NCBI GenBank assembly: GCA_963977415.1
Contig: CAXBOS010000011.1
Span: forward strand, 62,001 to 126,000
Length of the DNA: 64,000 nucleotides
Direction: 5' to 3'
Source of the DNA: Croceimicrobium sp963977415
GTDB lineage: Bacteria > Bacteroidota > Bacteroidia > Flavobacteriales > Schleiferiaceae
The notes under the pieces were generated by a model. It saw only the letters and a list, made by a program, of their open reading frames with translations, was not told the DNA's origin and did not search any database. A program made the translations under genes and the position numbers. Positions 8,865 to 17,907 of the stretch are shown piece by piece (the first letter of the stretch is position 1; every line of letters begins with the position of its first letter).

Positions 8865-11633
8865 CTAATCTCTATCAATTTCTAAAACAAATTCTGACCC
8901 AACATCTACAGCACTAAAAACCTTAATCCTAATTTTATGAATATCCGCAAACTGCTTCACAATAGCTAGCCCCATGCCGGTACCTTTAATCTGTCTTGTA
9001 TTCTCAGAGCGGTAAAAAGCATTAAACACACTATTGATTTCATCTTCGGGAATTCCTAAACCAAAGTCTTTAATTGCTAAGCGCAGTTGTTTTTCATTCT
9101 TGAAATTAAGAATAACCAACGGAGCATCTGCATTGGGTGAATACTTCAGCGCATTAGAAATTAAGTTATTAAGAATGTGTTCGATAATATTCGTATCCAC
9201 AGGCACAAGATAAGGTGAACCTTCAATCTTAATGGCTACCTGTCGTCCATCACTTTCGTTAGAAAAGTTCTTATCAACAATTTCGCTGCAGAGATGCACC
9301 AGATCGGTCATACGCTTTTGAACCCTAGTTTTCCCCGATTCCAGCCTACCAATTATCAGCATATCATTCATTATGCTAGTTAAGCGCTCTACTTCACCTA
9401 GCATTCTACTAATGTAACGAGTTGCCTTCGTCTTGTCTTTTTCCTCTAAACTTCCAGACCAATACTCTAGCATCTCGGCATTGGCCTTAATAGTAGTTAA
9501 TGGCGTTCTAAACTCATGGGAAGCCATTGACATTAAACGCGATTTCATACGGGCCAATTCTTTAGACTGCTCTAAGGCAATAGACATATCGTCTTCTGCT
9601 TTTTTGCGCTGTGTAATATCACGCAAAAAAGCAGAGAAAATATACTTATCCTTAAGTTTAATAGGAATAATACTAAGCTCTACTGGGAAATGTATGCCTT
9701 GTTTGGACAAAGCAACTAATTCTATACGGTGATTTAAAACTGGACCTTCGCCCGTTTTTAAAAAGTGTTGCATTCCCGCTTGATGAGCCGTTCGATATTT
9801 ATGGGGAATTATCAAGTTCGTTAGATCCTTACCGATAGCCTCTTCTGCTAGAAATCCAAATATTTTCTCCGCTTGTAAGTTCCAATCCTCTACCAAGCCT
9901 TCTTCATTAATAGTTACAATAGCATCCATAGCATTACTGAGAATACTTCTTAGTTTTGCCTCGCTATCACTCAGCTTTAGCTCAAAAAATTTGCGAGAAT
10001 AGTGATTCGCCAATAATTGAGCTAAAAAGGTAAGTAACTCAACTTCAGTGTCATTCCAGGTTTTATAATGTTTTACTGAATCGAAGCCAATAAAACCCAA
10101 TAGACTTTTACCGGCAATAATGGGTACCGTTATTATCGACTTAATACCCTGTGGCTCTAAAATTTGACGGATGGTATTTTCTACCGGCAAACTTTGTACA
10201 TTTTCATGTATCATCACCTGCCCTTTTTGATGAACATCTAACCACTCATCTAAGGCTTCAATGGGTAAGTTTTGTAAATTATCAATTTCGGGACTTATAC
10301 CCTCTGCACAATACTCATAGGTATTATTAGATGTTTTTGCCTCAAAATTATAATCAAATATATAAGAGCGATCGGCTCCCACGAAACTACCTATGCGCAA
10401 TAAGGCGGAATCTATTATCTCATCTTCACTCTCCGGCTCTAGGTCTATAATTTGGTTGGAAAGGTCTAATAAAATAGACTGAAGTTTAGCGCGATATTCA
10501 GTTTGAAACTGCAGCTCTTTGATATGAGTGATATTATGATGAATACCTAAGGAACCTTTTACCTTATGGTTTTCATTAAAAATGGGGGTTCCAGATATAA
10601 GCATCCAAACATCTTCACTTTCTTTATTCTTCAGTTTCAATTCATAGGCTCCCGAAGCACCGTTAAGTCGCTCATTATTTATTTCATCTAACTTGGCTTC
10701 TTCTTTGGCAAGCTCTGTTTCGCTAATAAAAAGGGATTTGGCATTTTTCCCTTTAATTTCAGCCAAGGTGTAGCCCATACTATTAAGAAATGGTTCATTG
10801 GCCCAAATAATGTTTTGATCATTATCTACCTCCATTAAACCTAGGTCGATATTTTCTATTATTTCGCGGTACTTTCTTTCACTTTCTTTAATAGACATGT
10901 TAGCGAGATTCTGCATGGTAACATCTCGATAGTACCAAGTATGGCCACGGTATTCATCCCCAATAAATACTGGTACATAATCTCTTTCTAATACGCGCTC
11001 ATCCTTAAAGTAAAGCAGTTCACTGCTAATTTTATTACGATTCTTAAGAATAGTATTTACTCCGCTTACAAATTTTTCGGGATCGCTAAAGAGATGCTTA
11101 CTCTGCTCTGCTGCTTGCGAACAATCGGCACCGATTAAATCTTTTGGCTTCAAGGGGATGCTAAATAGATCACAGAAAGTTTGATTTACATACTTCACTC
11201 GTCTGAACTCATCTTCCATGAGGACCGCAATATCCATATTTTGGATAAGTGAGTTTAACCGAAAGTCACTTTGATCTAAATCTATTTTAGCTTGATTTGC
11301 CTCGCTGATATCTTGTAAAATGCCAATTAATTCCACTACCTCACCTGCGGGGTTAAAAATTAATTCAACAGTTTGTCCACACCAAATTTGGCTGTCTTTC
11401 AAGGGAAATTCGAAATAGGTAGAGCTTTGTTTATCTTGTAATTGTTGGCGATAAAAATCTTGGGCCTTTTGCCGGTAATCCAGCTCAATTAAACTTAAAT
11501 AACTTTGTCCTATTAAGGCTGAGGCTTCGGACTTAAAGTACAATGCTAACGCTTGATTTACGTACAGAAATCGACCTTCTGTAGTGATACGATACATCAT
11601 ATCCCTACCCGGCTTTAACAAAGTATTTGTCAT
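8865..11633 (-). CDS. soluble multi-PAS/GAF sensor histidine kinase
   Basis: The 922-aa kinase has no transmembrane segment and no signal peptide, so it is probably a cytosolic sensor. Domain order: PAS about 10-115, PAS about 125-245, PAS about 250-375, GAF about 385-545, PAS about 555-680, then HisKA with the phosphorylated His706 in SMASHEFRTPL. The HATPase_c domain has an N box (Asn827 in LISNALKYSP), a G1 box KDFGLGIP and a G2 box GTGMGLAIVKQ. The GAF domain has no evident chromophore cysteine motif. The kinase phosphorylates the adjacent LytTR regulator by inference. A HisKA-type kinase with a LytTR partner differs from the classical LytS/LytR pairing. The signal is unknown. Confidence 0.94.
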   Translation of the reverse strand: MTNTLLKPGRDMMYRITTEGRFLYVNQALALYFKSEASALIGQSYLSLIELDYRQKAQDFYRQQLQDKQSSTYFEFPLKDSQIWCGQTVELIFNPAGEVVELIGILQDISEANQAKIDLDQSDFRLNSLIQNMDIAVLMEDEFRRVKYVNQTFCDLFSIPLKPKDLIGADCSQAAEQSKHLFSDPEKFVSGVNTILKNRNKISSELLYFKDERVLERDYVPVFIGDEYRGHTWYYRDVTMQNLANMSIKESERKYREIIENIDLGLMEVDNDQNIIWANEPFLNSMGYTLAEIKGKNAKSLFISETELAKEEAKLDEINNERLNGASGAYELKLKNKESEDVWMLISGTPIFNENHKVKGSLGIHHNITHIKELQFQTEYRAKLQSILLDLSNQIIDLEPESEDEIIDSALLRIGSFVGADRSYIFDYNFEAKTSNNTYEYCAEGISPEIDNLQNLPIEALDEWLDVHQKGQVMIHENVQSLPVENTIRQILEPQGIKSIITVPIIAGKSLLGFIGFDSVKHYKTWNDTEVELLTFLAQLLANHYSRKFFELKLSDSEAKLRSILSNAMDAIVTINEEGLVEDWNLQAEKIFGFLAEEAIGKDLTNLIIPHKYRTAHQAGMQHFLKTGEGPVLNHRIELVALSKQGIHFPVELSIIPIKLKDKYIFSAFLRDITQRKKAEDDMSIALEQSKELARMKSRLMSMASHEFRTPLTTIKANAEMLEYWSGSLEEKDKTKATRYISRMLGEVERLTSIMNDMLIIGRLESGKTRVQKRMTDLVHLCSEIVDKNFSNESDGRQVAIKIEGSPYLVPVDTNIIEHILNNLISNALKYSPNADAPLVILNFKNEKQLRLAIKDFGLGIPEDEINSVFNAFYRSENTRQIKGTGMGLAIVKQFADIHKIRIKVFSAVDVGSEFVLEIDRD

Positions 11634-11886
11634 GGCTAAAAATTAGGAAGCTAAATATCCTGCTTTTCTTCTTTTATTCTTGAGATTTTCGAAGAACTGC
11701 TCTCTACCTCGATAAAGGTAAAAATAAAGATGCGAAAGGAAAGAGAATATTTGTCAACCACAACAAGACCTATTGGGTAAAACACAGGATATTAGGCTAG
11801 CATTTTAAATAATTTTTCTTACGCAGGACGCGTATCGCTAGTCATTTACGGTGCCAATAGAATTTTTGGATTCCAAGAGCGGAGTA
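11634..11886. other. 253-bp intergenic region, nothing recognised
   Basis: Between the kinase start and the cytochrome stop I see no convincing small gene, RNA structure or repeat. The kinase promoter should lie here, but no exact TAnnTTTG was found close to its ATG. Confidence 0.4.
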
Positions 11887-12834
11887 TTAATCCCCCTGAA
11901 AATCAACAACCCATATACCTCGTAATTCGTTCATTTTATAGCCCAAGGCAAGATCATCAGGATACAGAGCTTGAATCCTATCTAGCGTTTGATCAGCTAT
12001 ATCTGTTCCTACTTCACCATGACATTGCAAACACATTTGATTGGTTATAATTGGATATATACCACGATACCCATCTGCCCTTTTAACTAATTCACCTGTA
12101 GGAGTTTCCTTTTGGGCGAGCATATCTTTAAACTTATCAATAAAAGTCAATTCCTCTGGAGAGGCCGCATTATTCGAGTTACGGTTTTTATCACTTACCC
12201 TTTTTACCCTAGCATTTAATTGTTCGCCCATACTATCGGTAAGATTAATCGCTTTTAAATTGCAAAAATCAACTGCATAAGCACTGCCCCCTTCGGCTAT
12301 TGCCGCCATTAGGTTTTTACCGAGCACCTTTTTCGTTTGCAAAGCTATAGACTCTCCCTTCTTTACAATTTCTACCTCATCAACTTGGCCTTTTGGTTGC
12401 GATTTTGATCCCTTTCCCGCGTGCTCAGGCTTGGGTTGATCGTTTTCATACAAATAAGCAATCGCTATTTTCAAATCCTCTTCTGGGAAAGACATTTTAG
12501 GCATCAAACCAAACTTGTCAATGGCTCCTTTCATTTTCGCATTAGCTTCTTTTGGATCTTTCAAAAAAGCTAGCATGGCTGCTTCAAAGGCTTCTTTTTC
12601 GGGCAAATCTTTAAGGTAATGCTTGCGGATTGCAAAAAATGGAGGCGCCAAACGTTCCGATTCGCGGGCTGTTTCACTATGGCAAGCGAGACAATTTTGT
12701 TTTAAAAATTGCTTGGCCTTATTGGTTTGTGCTACTGTATGTTCATTCGCATCTACCGAAAGGTTTGAACAATTACTAATCACTACAATTGATACTAGTA
12801 GGATTAAGACAAAGCTAAGCTTGGCATTTTTCAT
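11887..12834 (-). CDS. c-type cytochrome lipoprotein with DUF3365 domain
   Basis: The 315-aa precursor begins with a lipoprotein signal ending VVISNC. Residues about 38-135 form a small cytochrome-c domain with the haem site NCLACHS and a later methionine-containing region (MPKMSFPEEDLKIAIAYL). Residues about 160-315 resemble DUF3365/Tll0287-like haem proteins, with CNLKA, VKRVSDKNRN, the second haem motif MCLQCHG and a typical C-terminal ALYPDDLALGYK. Two CxxCH motifs predict a dihaem, membrane-anchored periplasmic electron-transfer or redox-sensing protein. It stands alone with 253 bp upstream to the kinase gene and 118 bp to the divergent ypdA. No respiratory operon surrounds it, so its partner is unknown. 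Confidence 0.85.
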   Translation of the reverse strand: MKNAKLSFVLILLVSIVVISNCSNLSVDANEHTVAQTNKAKQFLKQNCLACHSETARESERLAPPFFAIRKHYLKDLPEKEAFEAAMLAFLKDPKEANAKMKGAIDKFGLMPKMSFPEEDLKIAIAYLYENDQPKPEHAGKGSKSQPKGQVDEVEIVKKGESIALQTKKVLGKNLMAAIAEGGSAYAVDFCNLKAINLTDSMGEQLNARVKRVSDKNRNSNNAASPEELTFIDKFKDMLAQKETPTGELVKRADGYRGIYPIITNQMCLQCHGEVGTDIADQTLDRIQALYPDDLALGYKMNELRGIWVVDFQGD

Positions 12835-12952
12835 GAACGGGAATTTGTCACGAAAGTCCTAAAAATAATCAGCTTATTCGGTAACCTAAAACACCTTTCA
12901 AGTCTTTTAGTAGATAAATTTTAGGACGAATAAATTTTAAGACCTTTACTCT

Positions 12953-13915
12953 ATGTTAGACCTTATAATAATTGGCGCTGGGCCTATAGGATTAGCCTGC
13001 GGAATTGAAGCCCAAAAAGCGGGCTTAAGTTATCTGATATTGGAAAAAGGGTATTTGGTGAATAGCATTTATCACTATCCGCATAGTATGACCTTTTTCT
13101 CCACTGCCGACAAAATAGAAATCGGCAATGTCCCTTTTATTTCTCAAAATGTAAAACCTAATCGCTCCGAAGCATTGGAATATTATCGACGAGTAGCAAT
13201 GGTTTTTGATCTTCAGGTAAACTTACAAGAAGAGGTAATTCGCATTAAAAAGTTGAGCGATCATTTTAGTCTAAAAAGTACCAGAAAAGACTACAAAGCA
13301 AAGCAAATAGTTATCGCTACTGGCTTTTACGATCATGCAAACAGCATGAATATCCCTGGAGAAAACCTCCCTAAGGTGCAACACTACTATCAAGATGCGC
13401 ATCCCTTTTTTAAGCGTCATGTAGCCGTAATTGGTGCGGCCAACTCGGCGGTAGATGCGGCCCTTGAACTATATCGTAAAGGTGCAGAGTCCGTTACTAT
13501 GATCATCCGCGAAAGCGAAATCTCCGAAAGGGTGAAATACTGGGTGCGGCCCGACATTATCAATCGCATTAAAGAAGGCTCGATAACAGCTTACTTTAAT
13601 AGCGAATGCACACGTATCGAAGAAGAATATCTCTTCATTCAGCAAGCTGGAAAAGAGCTCAAACTAAAAAACGATAATGTTTTAGCATTAACGGGCTACA
13701 AGCCAGACTATAAATTATTAATTGAACTAGGCTTACAGTTTAGCGATGATGCGATAAAACAACCCATCTACAACAGTGAAACTATGGAAAGTAATATCGC
13801 AGGACTCTATCTAGCGGGGGTAATTTGCGGGGGCATGCAAACCAATAAATGGTTTATTGAAAACTCACGCGTGCATGCCGGGATTATTATCCAGCATATT
13901 CTTTCCCAAGCCTAA
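12953..13915 (+). CDS. ypdA: YpdA family bacillithiol disulfide reductase-like oxidoreductase
   Basis: YpdA (Bdr) is an NADPH-dependent flavoprotein that reduces oxidised bacillithiol. The 320-aa sequence has an N-terminal FAD Rossmann motif (LIIIGAGPIGLACGIEAQ) and the family-specific HSMTFFSTADKIEIG segment near residues 45-60. A second nucleotide-binding motif is VAVIGAANSAVDAALEL, and a C-terminal FAD-contact region reads GLYLAGVICGG. It lacks the CxxC redox pair of thioredoxin reductase, as expected for YpdA. The bacillithiol synthesis genes bshABC are not in this window. Its stop is 3 bp from the stop of the convergent next gene. Confidence 0.9.
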   Translation: MLDLIIIGAGPIGLACGIEAQKAGLSYLILEKGYLVNSIYHYPHSMTFFSTADKIEIGNVPFISQNVKPNRSEALEYYRRVAMVFDLQVNLQEEVIRIKKLSDHFSLKSTRKDYKAKQIVIATGFYDHANSMNIPGENLPKVQHYYQDAHPFFKRHVAVIGAANSAVDAALELYRKGAESVTMIIRESEISERVKYWVRPDIINRIKEGSITAYFNSECTRIEEEYLFIQQAGKELKLKNDNVLALTGYKPDYKLLIELGLQFSDDAIKQPIYNSETMESNIAGLYLAGVICGGMQTNKWFIENSRVHAGIIIQHILSQA

Positions 13916-13918
13916 AAA

Positions 13919-14797
13919 TCATTCATCTTCAGGTATGTTTTCGCCATACCAACTGCGGCTTTCAGCCAGATGGAAATTGAAATTTTTATATCGATAAAGC
14001 CGAAAACACTTTTGCTGATAATATTCTACGGGTTCTTCTAATTCACAGTCGCAGCCTTCGTTTAAATCGCTGTAAAAATAATTGACCGTAATATTTGTAT
14101 CTGAATCAGCTTGGAAACTAATGAGAGATCCAAATCCGCGGTCTGCAATAGAAAGTGAAAAATCTGAGACAAATTGCTTATCCGTAGTATCATAGCGCAA
14201 TAACTCTATGTATTCCAGCAAGCAAGTATTACATCCAAAAACTCCGCCGATTAATAAATAGCGAGGCTTAGCTAAGCTGTCTGGCAGATTATGAATTTCA
14301 TAATAGCCATCATTGGCAAAAAATGAATTCTCATCCGACTTGTTTACATGATTAATCACTATTCCATCGGCTGCGCGATAGTGATAATAGACTATTCGGC
14401 TGCGATAGGATCCACCCGTATTTTCGTCGAAGGAATATTGGTAAAACCGACCATCACTGCTCACCAGCGTTGGCTGAGTGTTTAAGACATCTTCGGGACG
14501 ATGGTTTAAAAAATCTGGATGATAAAAGAGTTTATAAAACAAACTATCCATTAAAAACTGCGCTGATTCAATCAAAAGCCAAGGATCGATACTATCGGGC
14601 AGGCGCGCGCTACTCTTTTCAAGGATTTCTAGAAAGTCGAGAGAAAGACTATCGCGCCGAATTACTTCAGAAAAGGGACTAAGGCTGCCATAACTCTCTA
14701 AAACTACATCCAAATCATTTGCTATTTGATTAATTGTTTGCGCCTTACCATGGTTCACGAATAAAAAAAGCAGGAATACTAAATTCTTACGTTTCAT
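13919..14797 (-). CDS. secreted protein of unknown function
   Basis: I do not recognise this 292-aa protein. It has a cleavable signal peptide (about 20 residues, ending in GKAQ), followed by a helical segment and then beta-rich sequence with many aromatic residues. Three clustered cysteines occur in the middle and C-terminal parts (CNTCL, CDCE, QKC), which could form disulfides after export. No sorting domain is visible at the C-terminus. It is tail-to-tail with ypdA and has a 249-bp upstream gap toward the divergent lipoprotein gene. A periplasmic or surface location is inferred from the signal peptide only. Confidence 0.75.
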   Translation of the reverse strand: MKRKNLVFLLFLFVNHGKAQTINQIANDLDVVLESYGSLSPFSEVIRRDSLSLDFLEILEKSSARLPDSIDPWLLIESAQFLMDSLFYKLFYHPDFLNHRPEDVLNTQPTLVSSDGRFYQYSFDENTGGSYRSRIVYYHYRAADGIVINHVNKSDENSFFANDGYYEIHNLPDSLAKPRYLLIGGVFGCNTCLLEYIELLRYDTTDKQFVSDFSLSIADRGFGSLISFQADSDTNITVNYFYSDLNEGCDCELEEPVEYYQQKCFRLYRYKNFNFHLAESRSWYGENIPEDE

Positions 14798-15046
14798 AAT
14801 GCTTTGTAAATCTTCGAGTTAAGTTTTCAAAATCCCCTTTGAAGTGGAAAGATAGATAATACATCCTGTGTTTCAGTTACTTCTTCGCCCTATCTGAAAT
14901 AATTTACCGCTGACTCCACCAGTCTTTATCAATCTAAAATTCAACACTTTACACTAAAATAATAATTGTAGAACCCAATTAAGCCTATCTCGTTTGAATA
15001 CAATTGTATAGAAAAATTTGTAGCTTGGGGATTCAAATTTTTTCCC

Positions 15047-15784
15047 ATGAAAACCTTCCCTCGCTTTTTCGCTCTATCTGCCTTTTTAATTGGATTCACC
15101 CATTGTACTAAAGAAGAGGCGGTGCAAATAGTGCCAGACCCTGCAGAGGAAGCTATTTTTGCTTTCGGTCAGCCCAGTGCAAATCTTAATATCGTTAACG
15201 ATAGCAGCGGAAATTACCTCTGGCAGGCTGTTGATTATCAAGATTCAATTTTACTAGATGTAGATGCCGATGGAATTAATGATTTAAATTTAAAAAGCGA
15301 CTATTATTATAGTAATGGCGGAGTGAGTAGATTGAGCGTGGAATTGATTCCTCTTCAATCAAGCTTCGAGATTGCAATTAGTAATCAGCCAGACACCATT
15401 CTCAGAACTAAAAATTTGAACAATAGCTACACCACAACTTTTAATAGTTTTAGCAATTACAGTCCCAACCAAGCCGTTGATACGCTGCAAGCTTCGCCTT
15501 TTATTAGTTCCCCTACTTTTGAAAAAAACAATATTCCCGGACTGCAACAATGGTCGCAAAATAAAGTCTTATTGCACTTTTATGATAGAAGTATAGATGT
15601 TATTCAAGGAAATAAAGTAAATGAAAATTCCATCGAGCAAGGATATTGGCATTATGAAACCGAAAAATATTTATACTTCAGAAAAAATATTAATGGTACT
15701 ATTCGCTCAGGCTGGTTAAAGCTCAGTACTATTGATTACAATTTAAAAGTAACCCTATGGGAATATGCTTTAGAGAAATCATAG
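15047..15784 (+). CDS. lipoprotein of unknown function
   Basis: The 245-aa protein starts with a lipoprotein signal (lipobox IGFTHC, Cys at about residue 20) followed by acidic residues (TKEEAVQIVPDPAEEA). An aspartate-rich motif, DVDADGINDLNL, resembles calcium-binding EF-hand-like or thrombospondin type 3 loops near residue 75. The remainder is beta-rich, with no known domain I can name. Location is probably the outer membrane, as for most Bacteroidota lipoproteins. A terminator follows within 50 bp. Confidence 0.75.
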   Translation: MKTFPRFFALSAFLIGFTHCTKEEAVQIVPDPAEEAIFAFGQPSANLNIVNDSSGNYLWQAVDYQDSILLDVDADGINDLNLKSDYYYSNGGVSRLSVELIPLQSSFEIAISNQPDTILRTKNLNNSYTTTFNSFSNYSPNQAVDTLQASPFISSPTFEKNNIPGLQQWSQNKVLLHFYDRSIDVIQGNKVNENSIEQGYWHYETEKYLYFRKNINGTIRSGWLKLSTIDYNLKVTLWEYALEKS

Positions 15785-15831
15785 ACTCGGTATTACTCCA
15801 TGTAGGCATTTTTGTATGAACAGTTACTAAA

Positions 15832-15868
15832 GAAAAACCCCTGAGCCATTAATGACTGAGGGGTTTTA
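15832..15868. terminator. bidirectional intrinsic terminator
   Basis: AAAACCCCT (15834-15842) pairs with AGGGGTTTT (15859-15867). The loop contains TAATGACTGA. It lies between two convergent genes and could serve both. The same ten loop bases recur in the terminator at 35266-35299. Confidence 0.8.
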
Positions 15869-15915
15869 TGAATCTAGGAGAAATCAGGCAATGCGTTTGG
15901 GATAACCATTCGATT

Positions 15916-16554
15916 TTAAGATCCTAGTTTGTAGCCAAGGCTAAGACCGTACACATGATTTGTAGTTTTATCGCCAATGTCTAAAAGTCCCATAGTATAA
16001 TTTAAGCCGACTAAAAACTTTTGATACTCTATACCTGCTTCAAATACTAGACCGCCGTCTAGTCTATTTAAGCCATCATTGTCGAACTCTATTTTTTCAG
16101 AACTAGAAATAGTTTCCCCCATAAAAGAAAATTCACTTTTTATATTACCTACCAATCCTAAGCCTACATAAGGCCCAAAGGCTCCGTAAACCGATATTTG
16201 GTCAAAATTGCGTGTAAGCCTAAGCTTTACTGGCACTTCCATATAGTAAAGAGTTGCGCTGAATTTGCCCGACATAGACATACCATCAAATTCTTCATCA
16301 AATTCCTCTCGCATGCCTTTTGTTGTAAACTGCAACCCCAGGTCTAATGACAATGCTTTATGGATCGGGAAAATTACGCTTCCTCCAATATGAAAGCCTG
16401 GGTTCAAGTTACTATTGTCATAAATATCTATTGTATCACTAATCCTAAACTTTGAAAGATTGAGACCTCCTTTTATCAAGTAAGTCTGAGCAGAGATTTG
16501 AACTGAAACTAATAATAACAAAGAGAAGGCTGAAATTTTGAATAAATTTTTCAT
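15916..16554 (-). CDS. outer-membrane beta-barrel protein (PorT-like family)
   Basis: The 212-aa protein has a 22-residue signal peptide ending ISAQ. Alternating amphipathic beta strands and a C-terminal YGLSLGYKLGS end suggest an eight-stranded barrel of the PF13568 outer-membrane type common in Bacteroidota. Strand motifs such as GGLNLSKF, GFHIGGSVIFP, YMEVPVKLRL and GAFGPYVGLGLVG are characteristic. Ligand or cargo is unknown. It lies 36 bp downstream of the CsgG-like gene on the same strand, so the two probably form an operon. Confidence 0.85.
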   Translation of the reverse strand: MKNLFKISAFSLLLLVSVQISAQTYLIKGGLNLSKFRISDTIDIYDNSNLNPGFHIGGSVIFPIHKALSLDLGLQFTTKGMREEFDEEFDGMSMSGKFSATLYYMEVPVKLRLTRNFDQISVYGAFGPYVGLGLVGNIKSEFSFMGETISSSEKIEFDNDGLNRLDGGLVFEAGIEYQKFLVGLNYTMGLLDIGDKTTNHVYGLSLGYKLGS

Positions 16555-16590
16555 AAATATTTTTTATTATTTTGTTGATTGATCAAGTTT

Positions 16591-17688
16591 TTACTTGGAG
16601 CGGGCAATATTGAAACCCAACATAAACCCGAATACATGTGAGTTAATGGAAGGAACTTGTGAGTAGTAAAAGTTAACGGGTAGGTTTATATGTCCACTGC
16701 GGAAATTTTTACCGACAGCTATTAATAAGCCAGTACTTAGGTTGATATCGCCTCTTTTATCAATTTGTTTGAGGGTTTCTACTTCGGGAGCTAATTCAGT
16801 CCCATCTAAAATTTGCCATTGTCCGCTATTATCGTAATAGCCTTCAGCAACACGTGAAAATCTAAAAACTGGTCCGAAACCTAATTCCCATCCCTTATAG
16901 CGGAATCCATTTAAGAGAGTCAAGCTTGGCGAAGTGTAGGAGGTTTCAATACCATTGATGGAAACGATACTTTCTAAAAGTATTTGAAAATCGCCAGAAC
17001 TCACATACTGGTATTCAAACTGATAAGCAAACACGGTACCGTAAGAAGTTGAATTATAACCACCTTCTGACTCGGGAGCTGTTAAACGTTCTGCTAATTC
17101 ACCTGAATAAAACTGCATTCCAAATCTTGGACCACTTAATCTCAAGTTTTGTCCATCAGAAATGATGGGTGTATCAACATACTTAAGTTTTGCGGCTGCT
17201 TCCTCATCTAATTCCATCTCAAGTAAACTCGCTAAAGAGTTCCGCGTCATAAGTTGAATATATTGTTCATCATAAATATATTCCTTAACATCGGTTTTAA
17301 TGATTTTATCGGCTTTCACATCTATCAATCGTAAGATGTAAACGATTTTAGCGCCAAACTTTTGAGCCGATCCAGAAAGCATATAATCTGCTTGAATCTC
17401 TTTGCCAACCATTACTAACTGGGATTTTCCAAAAGCTTCATTGGGATTAATGTCGCGCTCTTTTAAACGATTGGCAACATCATAACGATCGAGTACTTCA
17501 TACTTTTGAACTTTCTCTAACTCTAGGCGCAGTAAATTACCCATTGCCGCATTATCTAAACTTAAACCGTCCGAATCTAAACTAACGACGGCAATGCTTT
17601 TCAAATTTCCAGTGCTAATTTGTCCAAATAGTCTGTTTGTGCTTAATGTGAAAATTACGCTTAAGACTACTACTACTAATTTTTTCAT
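16591..17688 (-). CDS. exported protein with CsgG/FlgO-like N-terminal domain
   Basis: The 365-aa precursor starts at the ATG that directly precedes a signal peptide (MKKLVVVVLSVIF...LFGQ). The frame extends 30 codons further upstream, but that extension has no signal features. Residues about 25-155 resemble the CsgG/FlgO/LpoB-type fold: KSIAVVSLDSDGL, LLRLELEKVQKYEVLDRYDV, ADYMLSGSAQKFG and IVYILRLIDVKADKII. The C-terminal half (about 190-365) is glycine/aromatic and beta-rich, like an outer-membrane barrel. In the family, such domains form secretion pores or bind envelope proteins; which applies here is unknown. Its downstream neighbour is another barrel protein, and a helix-turn-helix regulator is divergent. 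Confidence 0.8.
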   Translation of the reverse strand: MKKLVVVVLSVIFTLSTNRLFGQISTGNLKSIAVVSLDSDGLSLDNAAMGNLLRLELEKVQKYEVLDRYDVANRLKERDINPNEAFGKSQLVMVGKEIQADYMLSGSAQKFGAKIVYILRLIDVKADKIIKTDVKEYIYDEQYIQLMTRNSLASLLEMELDEEAAAKLKYVDTPIISDGQNLRLSGPRFGMQFYSGELAERLTAPESEGGYNSTSYGTVFAYQFEYQYVSSGDFQILLESIVSINGIETSYTSPSLTLLNGFRYKGWELGFGPVFRFSRVAEGYYDNSGQWQILDGTELAPEVETLKQIDKRGDINLSTGLLIAVGKNFRSGHINLPVNFYYSQVPSINSHVFGFMLGFNIARSK

Positions 17689-17851
17689 GACTTTTTCATT
17701 TTGATTGTGAGACAAAACTAGGTCCTCACCGAAGGCTGCTAAAACGGATATGTCAGCAAGAGTCGACGCTTTCTGCATGAGGCGCAGAAAAAAAGAACTA
17801 AAAGCAAGAAGGTTTTAATATAAACTGACAAAATGAGTTTGGCTCCTGAAT

Positions 17852-17907
17852 ACTTGCGATAAATAAGAATCATTTTTCAGTAACTTGCGATAAATGCAAA
17901 TCATTTT
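17852..17907 (+). repeat. two 25-bp direct repeats before the helix-turn-helix gene
   Basis: The units 17852-17876 and 17883-17907 share ACTTGCGATAAAT and AATCATTTT and differ at only three central bases (22/25 identical, period 31 bp). The second unit ends immediately before the ATG at 17908. The position suggests an operator, perhaps autoregulatory, but a chance or translational role is not excluded. Confidence 0.75.

Noticed and set aside
17689..17778. Thirty-codon N-terminal extension of the CsgG-like gene
   Set aside because: The extension lacks a signal sequence, and the ATG at 17688 directly begins a standard signal peptide.
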